Origin: Aliikangiella sp. G2MR2-5
GTDB lineage: Bacteria > Pseudomonadota > Gammaproteobacteria > Enterobacterales > Kangiellaceae
Assembly: GCF_015687155.1 (NCBI RefSeq)
Contig: NZ_JADPQF010000002.1
Location: 310,001 to 374,000, forward strand
Length of the DNA: 64,000 nt
Reading direction: 5' to 3'
Made by a program: the position numbers and the translations under genes. Under the pieces are notes generated by a model, which saw only the letters and a program-made list of their open reading frames with translations, searched no databases and had not been told where the DNA came from. This document shows positions 48,409 through 57,274 of this stretch, piece after piece (position 1 is the stretch's first letter; every line of letters begins with the position of its first letter).

Positions 48409-51111
48409 TTAGTTAACAGTAATATACCGACCTTTACGACTGCCATTCGAAGAAGAAGTGCGTACTTTGATCTTTCCGTCTCCAGGCAGTTCTATCGACA
48501 GCGGGAGACGAACATAATTTTTCGCTTGCTCGATTACTTGCCATTCGCCATCATCCCGCTGAAATTCGATTGAAATACCTGGTAGAGGCACATTCACTTT
48601 AAGGCTTTCCCCCTCAACAACAGCCCCTACCAAAGGAAGCCGGTAAAACACACCGAATTGATCAAGTTTTGGTAGCTCCTTTGTTGCCAGAGCCGTTGAA
48701 AAAGCGAGCCAGTCTTTATCTCTTTGTTGACGTTGTTCTTTAGTAAAATAACCAGTTTTTGCGGAATAGATAGCGCCCTGGTGCAAATAGTCCGGTTCCC
48801 AGGGAGCCTTGTGCCAGGCTCTTTCTGCCAACGCAAGTAGCCTGGGAAATATCATATACTCAGCAATCTTATCTGAACGCACCATCTCGCTCCAGAGATG
48901 TCCCTGCAGTCCTTTAAATCTTACTCCCTGACGCATTGGACTATGAAGTAACTCTCCTTTTTCGTTTTTGCCGGGACGATCATCCAGGATCATTGGCCGA
49001 TTTTCTCGATCAGTCCAAAATTCCGCATGCAATGGCAGGTTCTCAGGCATCAACTGAAACACTTGCTCGGTATCAGTATACCGGCTTCCCCAATAGTATC
49101 CCCGCTCTTTCGGATCTGCGGCATAAGGAAAGTCAAAATAAGTTGCATCAGGTATTGAAACAATCACATCCCAGTTTTGATTGGCTAATCGGTGAGCCAC
49201 TTGATGGCCATTCCAGAACAGTGGAGTCCAGGCATTAACCTGAACCTTATCAGGCATAGTCTGAGGATTAAGCCTGGACATGCCATCACTCCAACCTGCG
49301 ACTTCAATCTGTCGCTTGGCTAGCAAACGACTTACCCTCTGTATAAAGTAGTTGCCTAACTCTCCAATCGCTAGCGATTGCTCTTGAATAAGCTTTTTAC
49401 ATTCAGGGGAGTCCTTCCAGGCACCCGGAGTTTCATCTGCACCAATGTGATAGGTTGTCAGTGGAACATTGGCCTGTCGATGCATAGCACTAACTTCATC
49501 GATTACTTTTTCAATGAAATGATACGTAGACGACATACAAACATTTAAAGTATTGTCACTGTAAAACTGCACGGACGAGTAGTTACTGGCATCATCCGGG
49601 TCTGATAACAAATACTCTTCAGCTTGCTCTTTTTGACCATTTCTCATGTACTTTCGATAGCGAGCCTGCATCGATTTGACCGCTGCACGTGAATGTCCAG
49701 GCATATCAAATGATGGTATAACCTCGATGTGTCGAGCTGCTGCAGCCTGTAAAATTTCTTGATATTCAGACAAGGAATAAAACCCATTGTTAGGATTGCC
49801 TTTATCGACACCAGCTCCCAACTGTGGAAGCAGACACTCATCTTCATTTAAGTCAAGGCAACGAACAGCGCCAATTTTTGTTAATTCAGGAAGTCCGGGT
49901 ATTTCTAAACGCCAGCCTTCATCATCACCGAGATGGAAGTGGAATTTATTGAGTTTGTAAGCGGCCATTTGATCAAGAAGCTTAATAACAAAATTTTTAT
50001 TTCGAAAATTTCTGGCGACATCCAGATGAAATCCACGGAACTTGAATCTAGGTGAGTCAATAATTGTCAGTTGTGTGACCTCACTATTTCCTATGGTTAT
50101 CAAACCAGCCAGGCTTTGCAGTGCGTAAAATGCACCGTTTGTTGTCGATGCTTCGATGGAAATCTTTTGTTCACTGATTTTAAGTTGATAACCTTCACGC
50201 CCTCTTCCCTCGACTTTAACTATTTCAACGGGTACCCCTCCCTTTCGGCTTATTGCTACACCGAATTTTTCGAGACGAATCAACGCAGGGTTTGACCTGT
50301 TAATATTAAATGAGTTAGGGATAATTTTCAGTCCGTTTGCTAGTGAAAGGCTAGCATTTGACTTTACTTTGATGGTTCGGGGCTTGGGAATTATTCTAGT
50401 TAATACATTTTTCTTTTCCAGCTCAACACCTGGAAGCTTTGCATATAGCCCCCCACTAGTCACCCACTCAGATTGGTCTTTATCCGTTCTTTTAAACTGC
50501 TTTTCTTTGTTAGTGAATGATTCGACATGCTGCATCTTTTCCAGGCCTGTATCGGAATCAATTAGCGCTTTTGTTGACTCAATAAGCAATGGCTTTAAGT
50601 CACCAGAACGAATAAAAAAATTAGGTGGGGAATCAAATTCAGAGATATGCCAAAATCCTGCTTTGAATGGAATGCGGTAAACTTTTTCTTTCCTGAAGCC
50701 TTTGAACTGGTTAGAAGGCTCAATTTTGTGAAGATCTCCCTGAACATGAGATATTGAGAACTCTGGACTAAAATCCTTTTGTACCGGAGACATATTTGAG
50801 AAATATATCTGCCAATTACGATTATTGCTATCAAAGGGCAGGCTCAAAGAGATTTCTGCAGAAAAGCAGTTTCCGTCGGCTTGAGCTTGGTCACATTTTT
50901 CATCGGGACGATTATCAATGACGGTATATTTTAATCTCAGAGCTTCTGCCAGTAATTTTAGCTCATTCTGATTGAGCGTTGCAGTATTGATGGTATCGCT
51001 ATTTTTTTCGTTAACGATTACATTTGAATTCTGATTACAGGAAAAAAGAGAAAGTAAACAAAGAATTACAAAGATCTTGCTAGTATTTAAAAAAATTCCC
51101 AATTCTTTCAA
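48409..51111 (-). CDS. Beta-N-acetylhexosaminidase, GH20 lipoprotein
   Basis: Cleaves GlcNAc from chitobiose and short chitin chains. The 900 residues start with a lipoprotein signal (FVILCLLSLFSC, lipid Cys25). A CHB_HEX-like N-terminal domain follows, then the GH20b domain, and the catalytic barrel with HFHLGDDEGWRLEIPG and HIGADETPGAW, whose Asp559-Glu560 pair is the GH20 acid/assisting residue. A chitobiase C-terminal domain ends the chain. The start is a TTG behind GGGAG; no ATG is possible, because an in-frame stop lies 18 bp upstream. Probably on the outer membrane facing the periplasm or the surface. Confidence 0.93.
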   Translation of the reverse strand: MKELGIFLNTSKIFVILCLLSLFSCNQNSNVIVNEKNSDTINTATLNQNELKLLAEALRLKYTVIDNRPDEKCDQAQADGNCFSAEISLSLPFDSNNRNWQIYFSNMSPVQKDFSPEFSISHVQGDLHKIEPSNQFKGFRKEKVYRIPFKAGFWHISEFDSPPNFFIRSGDLKPLLIESTKALIDSDTGLEKMQHVESFTNKEKQFKRTDKDQSEWVTSGGLYAKLPGVELEKKNVLTRIIPKPRTIKVKSNASLSLANGLKIIPNSFNINRSNPALIRLEKFGVAISRKGGVPVEIVKVEGRGREGYQLKISEQKISIEASTTNGAFYALQSLAGLITIGNSEVTQLTIIDSPRFKFRGFHLDVARNFRNKNFVIKLLDQMAAYKLNKFHFHLGDDEGWRLEIPGLPELTKIGAVRCLDLNEDECLLPQLGAGVDKGNPNNGFYSLSEYQEILQAAAARHIEVIPSFDMPGHSRAAVKSMQARYRKYMRNGQKEQAEEYLLSDPDDASNYSSVQFYSDNTLNVCMSSTYHFIEKVIDEVSAMHRQANVPLTTYHIGADETPGAWKDSPECKKLIQEQSLAIGELGNYFIQRVSRLLAKRQIEVAGWSDGMSRLNPQTMPDKVQVNAWTPLFWNGHQVAHRLANQNWDVIVSIPDATYFDFPYAADPKERGYYWGSRYTDTEQVFQLMPENLPLHAEFWTDRENRPMILDDRPGKNEKGELLHSPMRQGVRFKGLQGHLWSEMVRSDKIAEYMIFPRLLALAERAWHKAPWEPDYLHQGAIYSAKTGYFTKEQRQQRDKDWLAFSTALATKELPKLDQFGVFYRLPLVGAVVEGESLKVNVPLPGISIEFQRDDGEWQVIEQAKNYVRLPLSIELPGDGKIKVRTSSSNGSRKGRYITVN

Positions 51112-51309
51112 TTCTTTTGCTCCCGATTAAAAGTATTTGCTTCTTAACCTTAAATAATCCGATATGTCACCAGAAAAAAGTGGAAATTCATTGAATAAAT
51201 CGAGTAAGAACTGAGTACCACAAAACTTTTTATCTGGCAGCCTTTATTCTTTCTATTGGTTTAAACATAGTAAAAGAATTTTAGTCGTGCCGCGAACAGT
51301 AACAATAAG

Positions 51310-51342
51310 AAAAAAAGCTGGTTGTAACACTAACAACCAGCC
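51310..51342 (-). terminator. Strong terminator hairpin after phoR, inside the hexosaminidase leader region
   Basis: On the minus strand GCTGGTTGT and ACAACCAGC (51317-51341) form a perfect 9-bp stem with a 7-nt loop and seven T follow. It would end phoBR. It also lies between operator 4 (51384-51397) and the hexosaminidase gene. A further 8-bp inverted repeat (AGTCGTGC at 51283-51290, GCACGACT at 51353-51360) encloses it. The remaining gap 51112-51282 has no gene. Confidence 0.75.
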
Positions 51343-51383
51343 AGGGACGAAAGCACGACTATATCCAATTACAAACACCAAAA

Positions 51384-51397
51384 TGACAGCGTTGTCA
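51384..51397. promoter_or_regulatory. Operator 4: NagR-type palindrome before the hexosaminidase
   Basis: TGACAGCGTTGTCA, matching TGACARCGYTGTCA and flanked by AAA and TTC. It lies about 270 bp upstream of the hexosaminidase start. A candidate minus-strand -10, TATAGT (51358-51363), stands about 20 bp downstream, so the operator would cover the -35 region. Confidence 0.75.
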
Positions 51398-51472
51398 TTC
51401 CGGTATTTAAAAATTAACTGATCTGGTGATTAATTGCAAGAGGAAAATTTAGTTTTTGAATTCAGCTGAAGG

Positions 51473-52789
51473 CTAGCCGTCGATAACTTTTGTACTACAA
51501 GTTCTGTATGCAGGAAAACAGGCGGTAAAAGTCGAGCCTTTTCCCAACTCACTTTCAATTTTCAAATGCCCGCCATGATTTTCAAGAATGTGTTTCACAA
51601 TGGACAATCCAAGACCGGTTCCACCCACTTGACGAGAGCGATTAACATTCACTCGATAAAACCTTTCGGTTAAACGAGAAATATGCTCCTGGGCAATTCC
51701 TTCTCCGCTATCCTCGACACTTAAACAGGCCCCACCGTTTTCACAATGACGCCAACGAACTGCGATGAGAGTACCCGGGTTAGAGTATTTTACGGCATTA
51801 CTTAACAGGTTTTGACACAAACTATAAACTTCAGACTCAACAGCTTTAATATGCAGAGATTGATCTATTTCAAGCTCGAACTGATGGGAACCTTTCGCAC
51901 GAGATTTTTCAAAATCGGAAGTCAGTTGTGCAACCAGTTCCGGCATATTGACTTTTTCGCCGCTTTCCTTGCTATGTCCTTTCTCTTCTAACTTGGACAA
52001 TATCAAAAGGTCATCCAGAATCTTCTTCATACGCTTTGCTTGCTGACTCGCACTATTAACTGGTTCGCGCACCGAAACTGGTAGATTCTCATCAATATCC
52101 ATCATTTCAAGATAGCCTGAAATGACGGTTAGCGGAGTTCTCAATTCATGTGAGGCATTGGCAATAAAAGCTTTACGTAATTTCTGTACCGCGATTCGTT
52201 GACTGACATCTCGCGCAGTAACCAACTTCTGCTCATCACCAAAATCGGTCACAGTAACGATCAGTGTGACATTGCCATCAACCGGAGATATAAGTTCGAG
52301 CTGGCGGTTGTCGACCTTCCCAGTTAACAGTTGTGATAAAACCGGTAATCTGATTAGGTTGTCGAACCGTTGACCTAGATCTTTACTGAGATCGATCCCT
52401 AAAACTTCTTTCGCCGCATCATTGGACCATTCAATTTCCAGGTGAGAATTTAATACAACAGTCGCATCAGGTAAGGCTGATATAGTCGCTTCGAAACGGC
52501 TGGCCATCCCTTTTAGTCGCGCCTTTCTTTCTTTATCTTTTTTCTGAATTCGGTGAATATGCTGCACAATTAATTGCCAGATACCCGAAGAGTCTGGCGC
52601 GAGATTAGTCTTAGCACCAAGCCGGATCCATCGCTCAAACCCTCTAATCTGAACTAGTGTCCAGCCAATGTAGATGGTTGAAGGAATCAAAAATCCTAAG
52701 GTCCAATAACCAGTCGATAAACCAATGAGAATAGAGGCAGTAACAACAACCAGAATTCTGGAAAACTCTACCGTCCAGGCATTATTCAT
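51473..52789 (-). CDS. phoR: Phosphate sensor histidine kinase PhoR
   Basis: Membrane kinase of the Pho system, 438 residues. Two closely spaced N-terminal helices (about 8-50) leave no large periplasmic domain, as is usual for PhoR. A PAS domain lies near 90-190, then HisKA with phospho-acceptor His214 in ASHELRTPLTVISGYLEMM, and HATPase_c with LCQNLLSNAVKYSNPG, VEDSGEGI and GGTGLGLSIVKHIL. It follows phoB by 54 bp and ends at a strong terminator. Confidence 0.95.
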   Translation of the reverse strand: MNNAWTVEFSRILVVVTASILIGLSTGYWTLGFLIPSTIYIGWTLVQIRGFERWIRLGAKTNLAPDSSGIWQLIVQHIHRIQKKDKERKARLKGMASRFEATISALPDATVVLNSHLEIEWSNDAAKEVLGIDLSKDLGQRFDNLIRLPVLSQLLTGKVDNRQLELISPVDGNVTLIVTVTDFGDEQKLVTARDVSQRIAVQKLRKAFIANASHELRTPLTVISGYLEMMDIDENLPVSVREPVNSASQQAKRMKKILDDLLILSKLEEKGHSKESGEKVNMPELVAQLTSDFEKSRAKGSHQFELEIDQSLHIKAVESEVYSLCQNLLSNAVKYSNPGTLIAVRWRHCENGGACLSVEDSGEGIAQEHISRLTERFYRVNVNRSRQVGGTGLGLSIVKHILENHGGHLKIESELGKGSTFTACFPAYRTCSTKVIDG

Positions 52790-52843
52790 TATGATCTCGC
52801 TATGTACGCAACTAAATTCTATGTGACATGAATATGACCGATC

Positions 52844-53545
52844 TTATGAAGCAGCCTTGGATTTTGTAGTGAACATATACCCCATTCCGCGTACAGTTTT
52901 TACCAACTTGTCTTTGCCAAAAGGCTTAAGAATTTTTCTTAGGCGCAGAATATGAACATCAACGGTTCTTTCTTCAATATAAACAGCCTGTCCCCAGACA
53001 AAGTCCAGCAACTGGGCTCTGGAGTATACTCGGTTTTGATGCTCAATGAAAAACTGGAGCAGACTAAACTCTGTTTGGCCAATGTGAACTTCTTCACCAT
53101 CAACACTTAACTGTTTAGTAGCCAGATTAAGCGTTAGTCCTTCTGCAACGAGTTGATCATCTTCATCAGCATGACTGGAGCGACGCAGAATGGCCCTTAC
53201 TCTAGCCATTAACTCTTTGATACCAACCGGTTTAGTCAAATAGTCATCAGCGCCATAGTCAAGTCCTTTGACTTTATCCTTCTCTTCGACTCTGGCGGTC
53301 AGCATAATAACCGGCAAATCAGTATAAAGTTCATCCTTGCGCAGGCTCCTGACCAATTCAACTCCACTTTCGCCCGGCATCATCCAGTCGACGATAGCCA
53401 AATCAGGCCGCTTACGTGACATTATTTCACGAGCCTGCTTTGCACTTTCAGCTTCTTCGATCTGATAGCCCTCTTTTTCAAAGGCATATCTTAACATCTC
53501 TCGAATAGGCTGCTCGTCGTCAACCAGTAGTAGTTTTTTAGACAT
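52844..53545 (-). CDS. phoB: Phosphate regulon response regulator PhoB
   Basis: OmpR-type activator, 233 residues. The receiver has acidic residues Asp9-Asp10 and phospho-acceptor Asp53 (AIVDWMMPGE), Thr and Lys in MLTAR and YLTKP. The C-terminal winged helix includes EERTVDVHILRLRKIL and VRGMGYMF. It probably drives the Pho boxes seen at its own promoter and before pstS, although the pst operon lies 22 kb away. Confidence 0.96.
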   Translation of the reverse strand: MSKKLLLVDDEQPIREMLRYAFEKEGYQIEEAESAKQAREIMSRKRPDLAIVDWMMPGESGVELVRSLRKDELYTDLPVIMLTARVEEKDKVKGLDYGADDYLTKPVGIKELMARVRAILRRSSHADEDDQLVAEGLTLNLATKQLSVDGEEVHIGQTEFSLLQFFIEHQNRVYSRAQLLDFVWGQAVYIEERTVDVHILRLRKILKPFGKDKLVKTVRGMGYMFTTKSKAAS

Positions 53546-53668
53546 ATATCTATCTCACACCAAGTATTCCAGACTCAGTTCCCTTTATAGCCTTCAAACA
53601 AATCAAACACTTAAGCTATCCTAACAGAACTTGTTATTGATATTGAAACTCCATTTTGAAAGCTATTG

Positions 53669-53686
53669 ATGACAACAATATGACAA
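53669..53686 (-). promoter_or_regulatory. Pho box upstream of phoB
   Basis: On the minus strand TTGTCAT-ATTG-TTGTCAT, two identical 7-mers at 11-bp period, each differing from CTGTCAT at one base. It lies about 125 bp upstream of the phoB start, as expected for autoregulation. The rest of the 53546-53797 gap has no gene. Confidence 0.8.
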
Positions 53687-53797
53687 TAGTAGCTGATTCA
53701 AATAATTTCTAAATATTAGTGTCACACTTAGCAAGCGAAGTTATTTAGTTTCTTCGATTTAGTTTAGGTCGTAGAAGGTCAGCGCGTAGCCGCTAGC

Positions 53798-54916
53798 CTA
53801 TGTTCGATGAAGCAGTGACTTAACTTTAAGAGCTACTTTAAGTAAATTGAAGACCAGTATATTAAACATTGAACTAGTACCGATTATCATTCTTTTGGTT
53901 TCGATTCGGCCGGGTCGCCATGAGTTATGCCATTTTGCATCCGTAATAAGATGAATCTGCTCAAACCCTCGTTTGTGAAAATGATGGATCGACTCGAGCA
54001 ATAACAGATTTCCAGGTTGAAATGACGAAAAAAATTCATCGTAACCAATTTTTAATAAAAACACAGTCTTTTCTATGCAAATTGCGTATTGTACTGCAGC
54101 ATCTTTGCCATCAATTTTCATTATATTAATTTCCACCATTGATTCATCGTTAAACCTTAATGCCGAGACAAGTGAGTGATAAAATTGTGTCAGATTCTTA
54201 TGCAGTCCTATTGCGCTACGCGTCCCATTAAGCCCTTTCCAACCAGATGCTTCAACAAGCAAAAATCTGCTAAACGCCTCTTTCACTAAAGCACACTGAT
54301 GGTTAAATTCATACTCAACACTTTTCGACTCGATTTTTCTGGAAACTCTTTTCAAGTTTCGTCTGAAGCTTTTTGATAAGCTGGACAGATAGCCATCCAT
54401 GTCACCTATAAGTAATATATCGACGACTCGCTCATCTCTCTCAATGTAGATAATTGCTGATTGTTTGACAATTGACTGGTAGCTCGCACCAGGCTTCTCA
54501 ACTCCGTGCAAGTCGAGAAATGTCCAACGGTCGCTTCTGATATATTTTAAAAAACTGCGAACGACTTTGCTCGAGTCAATATCTTCTCCAAAAATAAAAG
54601 ATTTAAGTCCAAAGTGACTATGGCTTGAGAAAGTAAGATACTTTACGTTCAATCCTCCAAGTTTGAGACTTCTCTCCTGCAACGGTAACAAGGCTATCAA
54701 TTTTTCTTTGCTGTACACACAGAACCAAACCCAGGATTGCGGAGACTTCTCAAGATATTGAATATACTGCTGGAACCAGTAAGGAGACTGACTGTACACA
54801 GGAGTCCTCAATGACTCAAACAACTGCTGCCATGAGTCAGCAATCTCCATAAGCCCATCAGTTCCAAAATAGCTTTTCACGACCAACTCTTTATTTGTTT
54901 GTATTTTTTTCTTCAC
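53798..54916 (-). CDS. GNAT/FemAB-like N-acyltransferase (CelD/BcsL type)
   Basis: A 372-residue cytoplasmic protein with the Acetyltransf_6 layout: an N-terminal half with YSQSPYWFQQYIQYLEKSPQSWVWFCVYSKEKLIALLPL, a basic middle LSKSFRRNLKRVSRKIES, and a C-terminal half with KDAAVQYAICIEKTVFLLKIGYDEFFSSFQPGNLLLLESI, the conserved GY-D...PG-LL signature. Such proteins acylate amino sugars or cell-surface polymers. It is divergent from a second protein of the same type (135-bp gap). The substrate is unknown. Confidence 0.8.
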   Translation of the reverse strand: MKKKIQTNKELVVKSYFGTDGLMEIADSWQQLFESLRTPVYSQSPYWFQQYIQYLEKSPQSWVWFCVYSKEKLIALLPLQERSLKLGGLNVKYLTFSSHSHFGLKSFIFGEDIDSSKVVRSFLKYIRSDRWTFLDLHGVEKPGASYQSIVKQSAIIYIERDERVVDILLIGDMDGYLSSLSKSFRRNLKRVSRKIESKSVEYEFNHQCALVKEAFSRFLLVEASGWKGLNGTRSAIGLHKNLTQFYHSLVSALRFNDESMVEINIMKIDGKDAAVQYAICIEKTVFLLKIGYDEFFSSFQPGNLLLLESIHHFHKRGFEQIHLITDAKWHNSWRPGRIETKRMIIGTSSMFNILVFNLLKVALKVKSLLHRT

Positions 54917-55051
54917 AAAAGCATCTCTCTTTGGAATATGTGGTACTATTACTCAATATTAATACTTGTAAATCAATAATCTACAATTATTATTAGCGAC
55001 CTGCGATTGAACTGCTAAAATTCATTTAACACTGCCCTTAAAACTCGAACC

Positions 55052-56167
55052 ATGTCTAAAGCTGTTACGGACTACAAAAAACTTACTATTCCAAAAGACC
55101 TGGAACAAATCGAGAGTGTCTGGAAATATCTGCTAAAATGCTCATCCCACTCGTTTTTTCAAACCTGGTACTGGATAAAAAACTGGTTAGACTGTTTACC
55201 TCCGGATCAGCAAGTAGAATTTATCTTTGCCAGTATTGATCAGACCCCAATCGCAGCCTATTTCGTAGGTAAAAAAACCGGTCTCCAGCACAAAATTATC
55301 TATTGTAAACGGGGCTTTCTAAACGAAACTGGCGACAAAGATATTGATGAAGTTACTATAGAGTATAATCGACTGTTGGTTGCAAACAGCGCGCAAGTAA
55401 AGGACTATGCGGGAGTATTTTCAAAACTCGTTGCCGATTGGGACGAACTCAACCTGTCGGCGATTGATGATGCGGCCAGACAACTACTCCCTATAAAAGA
55501 GAACAAGCTCAACCAGAGACTACTCAGAAGTCTGGACTCGCTCTACGTCGATCTCCATCAGGTTCGGGAAAAAGAGAATGATTGTATCCACTTGCTCAGT
55601 AAGAATAAACGGGCGCAAGTGAGACAAAGTCTACGTAAGTATCTGGAAATTGGCGAAATATCTTTCTCAATTGCCGGCTCGGTAGAGTCAGCAACAAAAA
55701 CTCTCGATGCGCTCAAGCGCCTCCATCAGAAGAACTGGCGTGAGAAGGGACATGAAGGTGCTTTTGCTTCGCAGTTTTTTGATCATTTTCATAACCAATT
55801 AGTCACTAAAAATTTTGACCCCGATAGAGTCCATTTGGTAACAGTAAAGTGTGGGGATGAAGAAATTGGATATCTATATAACTTCGTTTATCAAAACAAT
55901 GTTTTCTTTTATCAATGCGGTTTTAACTACAAAGAAGATAATAAGTTACGTCCAGGCCTGGTTTCGCACTATCTCGCAATCAACCACTATGCTCAAAATG
56001 GGTATGAAAAATATGACTTTTTAGCGGGAGGCGGGCACTATAAAAGTGCTTTTGCCACTGATCAGATAAAGCTCTACTGGATGTCAATAAGAAGAAAAAA
56101 GCTTCGCTTTATCCTTGAAGATATTCTTCGAAAAACGAAAACCACCATCCAGGAATCTGACGAATAA
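55052..56167 (+). CDS. Second GNAT/FemAB-like N-acyltransferase
   Basis: A 371-residue protein of the same fold class as its divergent neighbour: SSHSFFQTWYWIKNWLDCLP at the N-terminus, LLSKNKRAQVRQSLRKYLEIG in the middle, and GYLYNFVYQNNVFFYQCGFNY...RPGLVSHYLAINH near the end. The two share layout but little sequence, so a recent tandem duplication is unlikely. It is the only plus-strand gene in this region, converging on the third GNAT gene with a 10-bp gap. The substrate is unknown. Confidence 0.8.
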   Translation: MSKAVTDYKKLTIPKDLEQIESVWKYLLKCSSHSFFQTWYWIKNWLDCLPPDQQVEFIFASIDQTPIAAYFVGKKTGLQHKIIYCKRGFLNETGDKDIDEVTIEYNRLLVANSAQVKDYAGVFSKLVADWDELNLSAIDDAARQLLPIKENKLNQRLLRSLDSLYVDLHQVREKENDCIHLLSKNKRAQVRQSLRKYLEIGEISFSIAGSVESATKTLDALKRLHQKNWREKGHEGAFASQFFDHFHNQLVTKNFDPDRVHLVTVKCGDEEIGYLYNFVYQNNVFFYQCGFNYKEDNKLRPGLVSHYLAINHYAQNGYEKYDFLAGGGHYKSAFATDQIKLYWMSIRRKKLRFILEDILRKTKTTIQESDE

Positions 56168-56177
56168 AGCCTGATTT

Positions 56178-57269
56178 CTACAGGTGAAATTCGAGGTCAG
56201 AATCCCCACTGGATACACGCCACTTATTTCGATCGGATAATTTGCTAGCCAAAGCTTCATTTTCCGTATAAAACATAAAGCGCGAACCGTAGGGCCGCTC
56301 AAAATAGCGCTGTTTCTTTAATGCCTTAACAAACTCTTTGTCACAACCTTGATAGGAAATTACATCAGCAGGTTTCTCTCTAAGCAAACGATCAATAGCA
56401 CAAAGCAGATGAGGGTAGTACTTTTCTTCAGAGACAATTTCTGAAATCATGACGACTTGTTTGTTGTCCTGCATAATACGATGCAATACAGCCAAAGCAA
56501 CCGTCACACCCTGGTTGTTACTCAGTTCGTAAAGTTCATAGTCACCGGTAAATTTAAAGCTCTGGTATCGCCAGGAAAGTTCTTCCGCATTTCTAAGATA
56601 GGTAATGTGGCTCTTTTGATAAGCTTGATAAAGCTGGTCAATATTTTCATCGAGGAGGTCTACAGGCGACAGCTTGAAATCTCGGTGGCTGTTGCGACTT
56701 AACCAATCCCCCAACTTACAATAAGCTGTCGCAGCTAAACGCTTGAGACGATCAAGCCCACCTGACTTGCTCGTCAATAAGCCGCGCCAACTAACTGGCT
56801 TAATTAGATAGTCAAGCTTGCCCATGTCCTTCCATCCTTGACGAGAGAACATACTAAAAGCCTCATCAGAAACGCCAAGTCCGATCAACAGCTCATACTT
56901 TTTCATTATTGAGCCAATCATCGCCACTCCTAAGCCTTTCATTTTCCACTCAGGGCGAACTCTTAAATCAATCGCATAGGCACTCGGGACTTTTTCTCCT
57001 AGAACAGAGAGTTCCAAACCAATCGCACTTTGCTGACCAACAACCTGCTCTTCACAGAAAGCATAAATTCTCTTATTTCGGCTGTTTTCTTCATACATCC
57101 AGCGATTAAACTCATCGAGCTGTTGTAAGGTGTCTTCACCAAATTCAGCTTTCTGAAATGCTTTTAATGCTTCTGGATGACGGGCCTCAGGTTCGTCGAA
57201 GAACGAGTCCCTAAAAGACTCGTAAAATTTTTCGATGATTGCTTTTTGGCGCTTGGCTTGGTTACTCAT
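56178..57269 (-). CDS. GNAT-family acetyltransferase-like protein
   Basis: A 363-residue protein with an N-terminal GNAT domain (about 60-150). The acetyl-CoA loop reads LRVRPEWKMKGLGVAMIGSIMKKY, a R/QxxGxG/A-type motif, and AFSMFSRQGWKDMG resembles motif B. A second GNAT-like half follows (VTVALAVLHRI, VISEIVSE). It is the last gene of the minus-strand set asnB, ACP, ligase, nadE, GNAT, 5 bp after nadE. Its acceptor may be a sugar amine made or loaded by the upstream genes; that is inference. Confidence 0.78.
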   Translation of the reverse strand: MSNQAKRQKAIIEKFYESFRDSFFDEPEARHPEALKAFQKAEFGEDTLQQLDEFNRWMYEENSRNKRIYAFCEEQVVGQQSAIGLELSVLGEKVPSAYAIDLRVRPEWKMKGLGVAMIGSIMKKYELLIGLGVSDEAFSMFSRQGWKDMGKLDYLIKPVSWRGLLTSKSGGLDRLKRLAATAYCKLGDWLSRNSHRDFKLSPVDLLDENIDQLYQAYQKSHITYLRNAEELSWRYQSFKFTGDYELYELSNNQGVTVALAVLHRIMQDNKQVVMISEIVSEEKYYPHLLCAIDRLLREKPADVISYQGCDKEFVKALKKQRYFERPYGSRFMFYTENEALASKLSDRNKWRVSSGDSDLEFHL

Positions 57270-57274
57270 CAGAA

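Noticed and set aside
51310-51397. Riboswitch in the hexosaminidase leader
   Set aside because: The hairpin is an ordinary terminator; no conserved aptamer core is visible. I keep only the possibility of attenuation.
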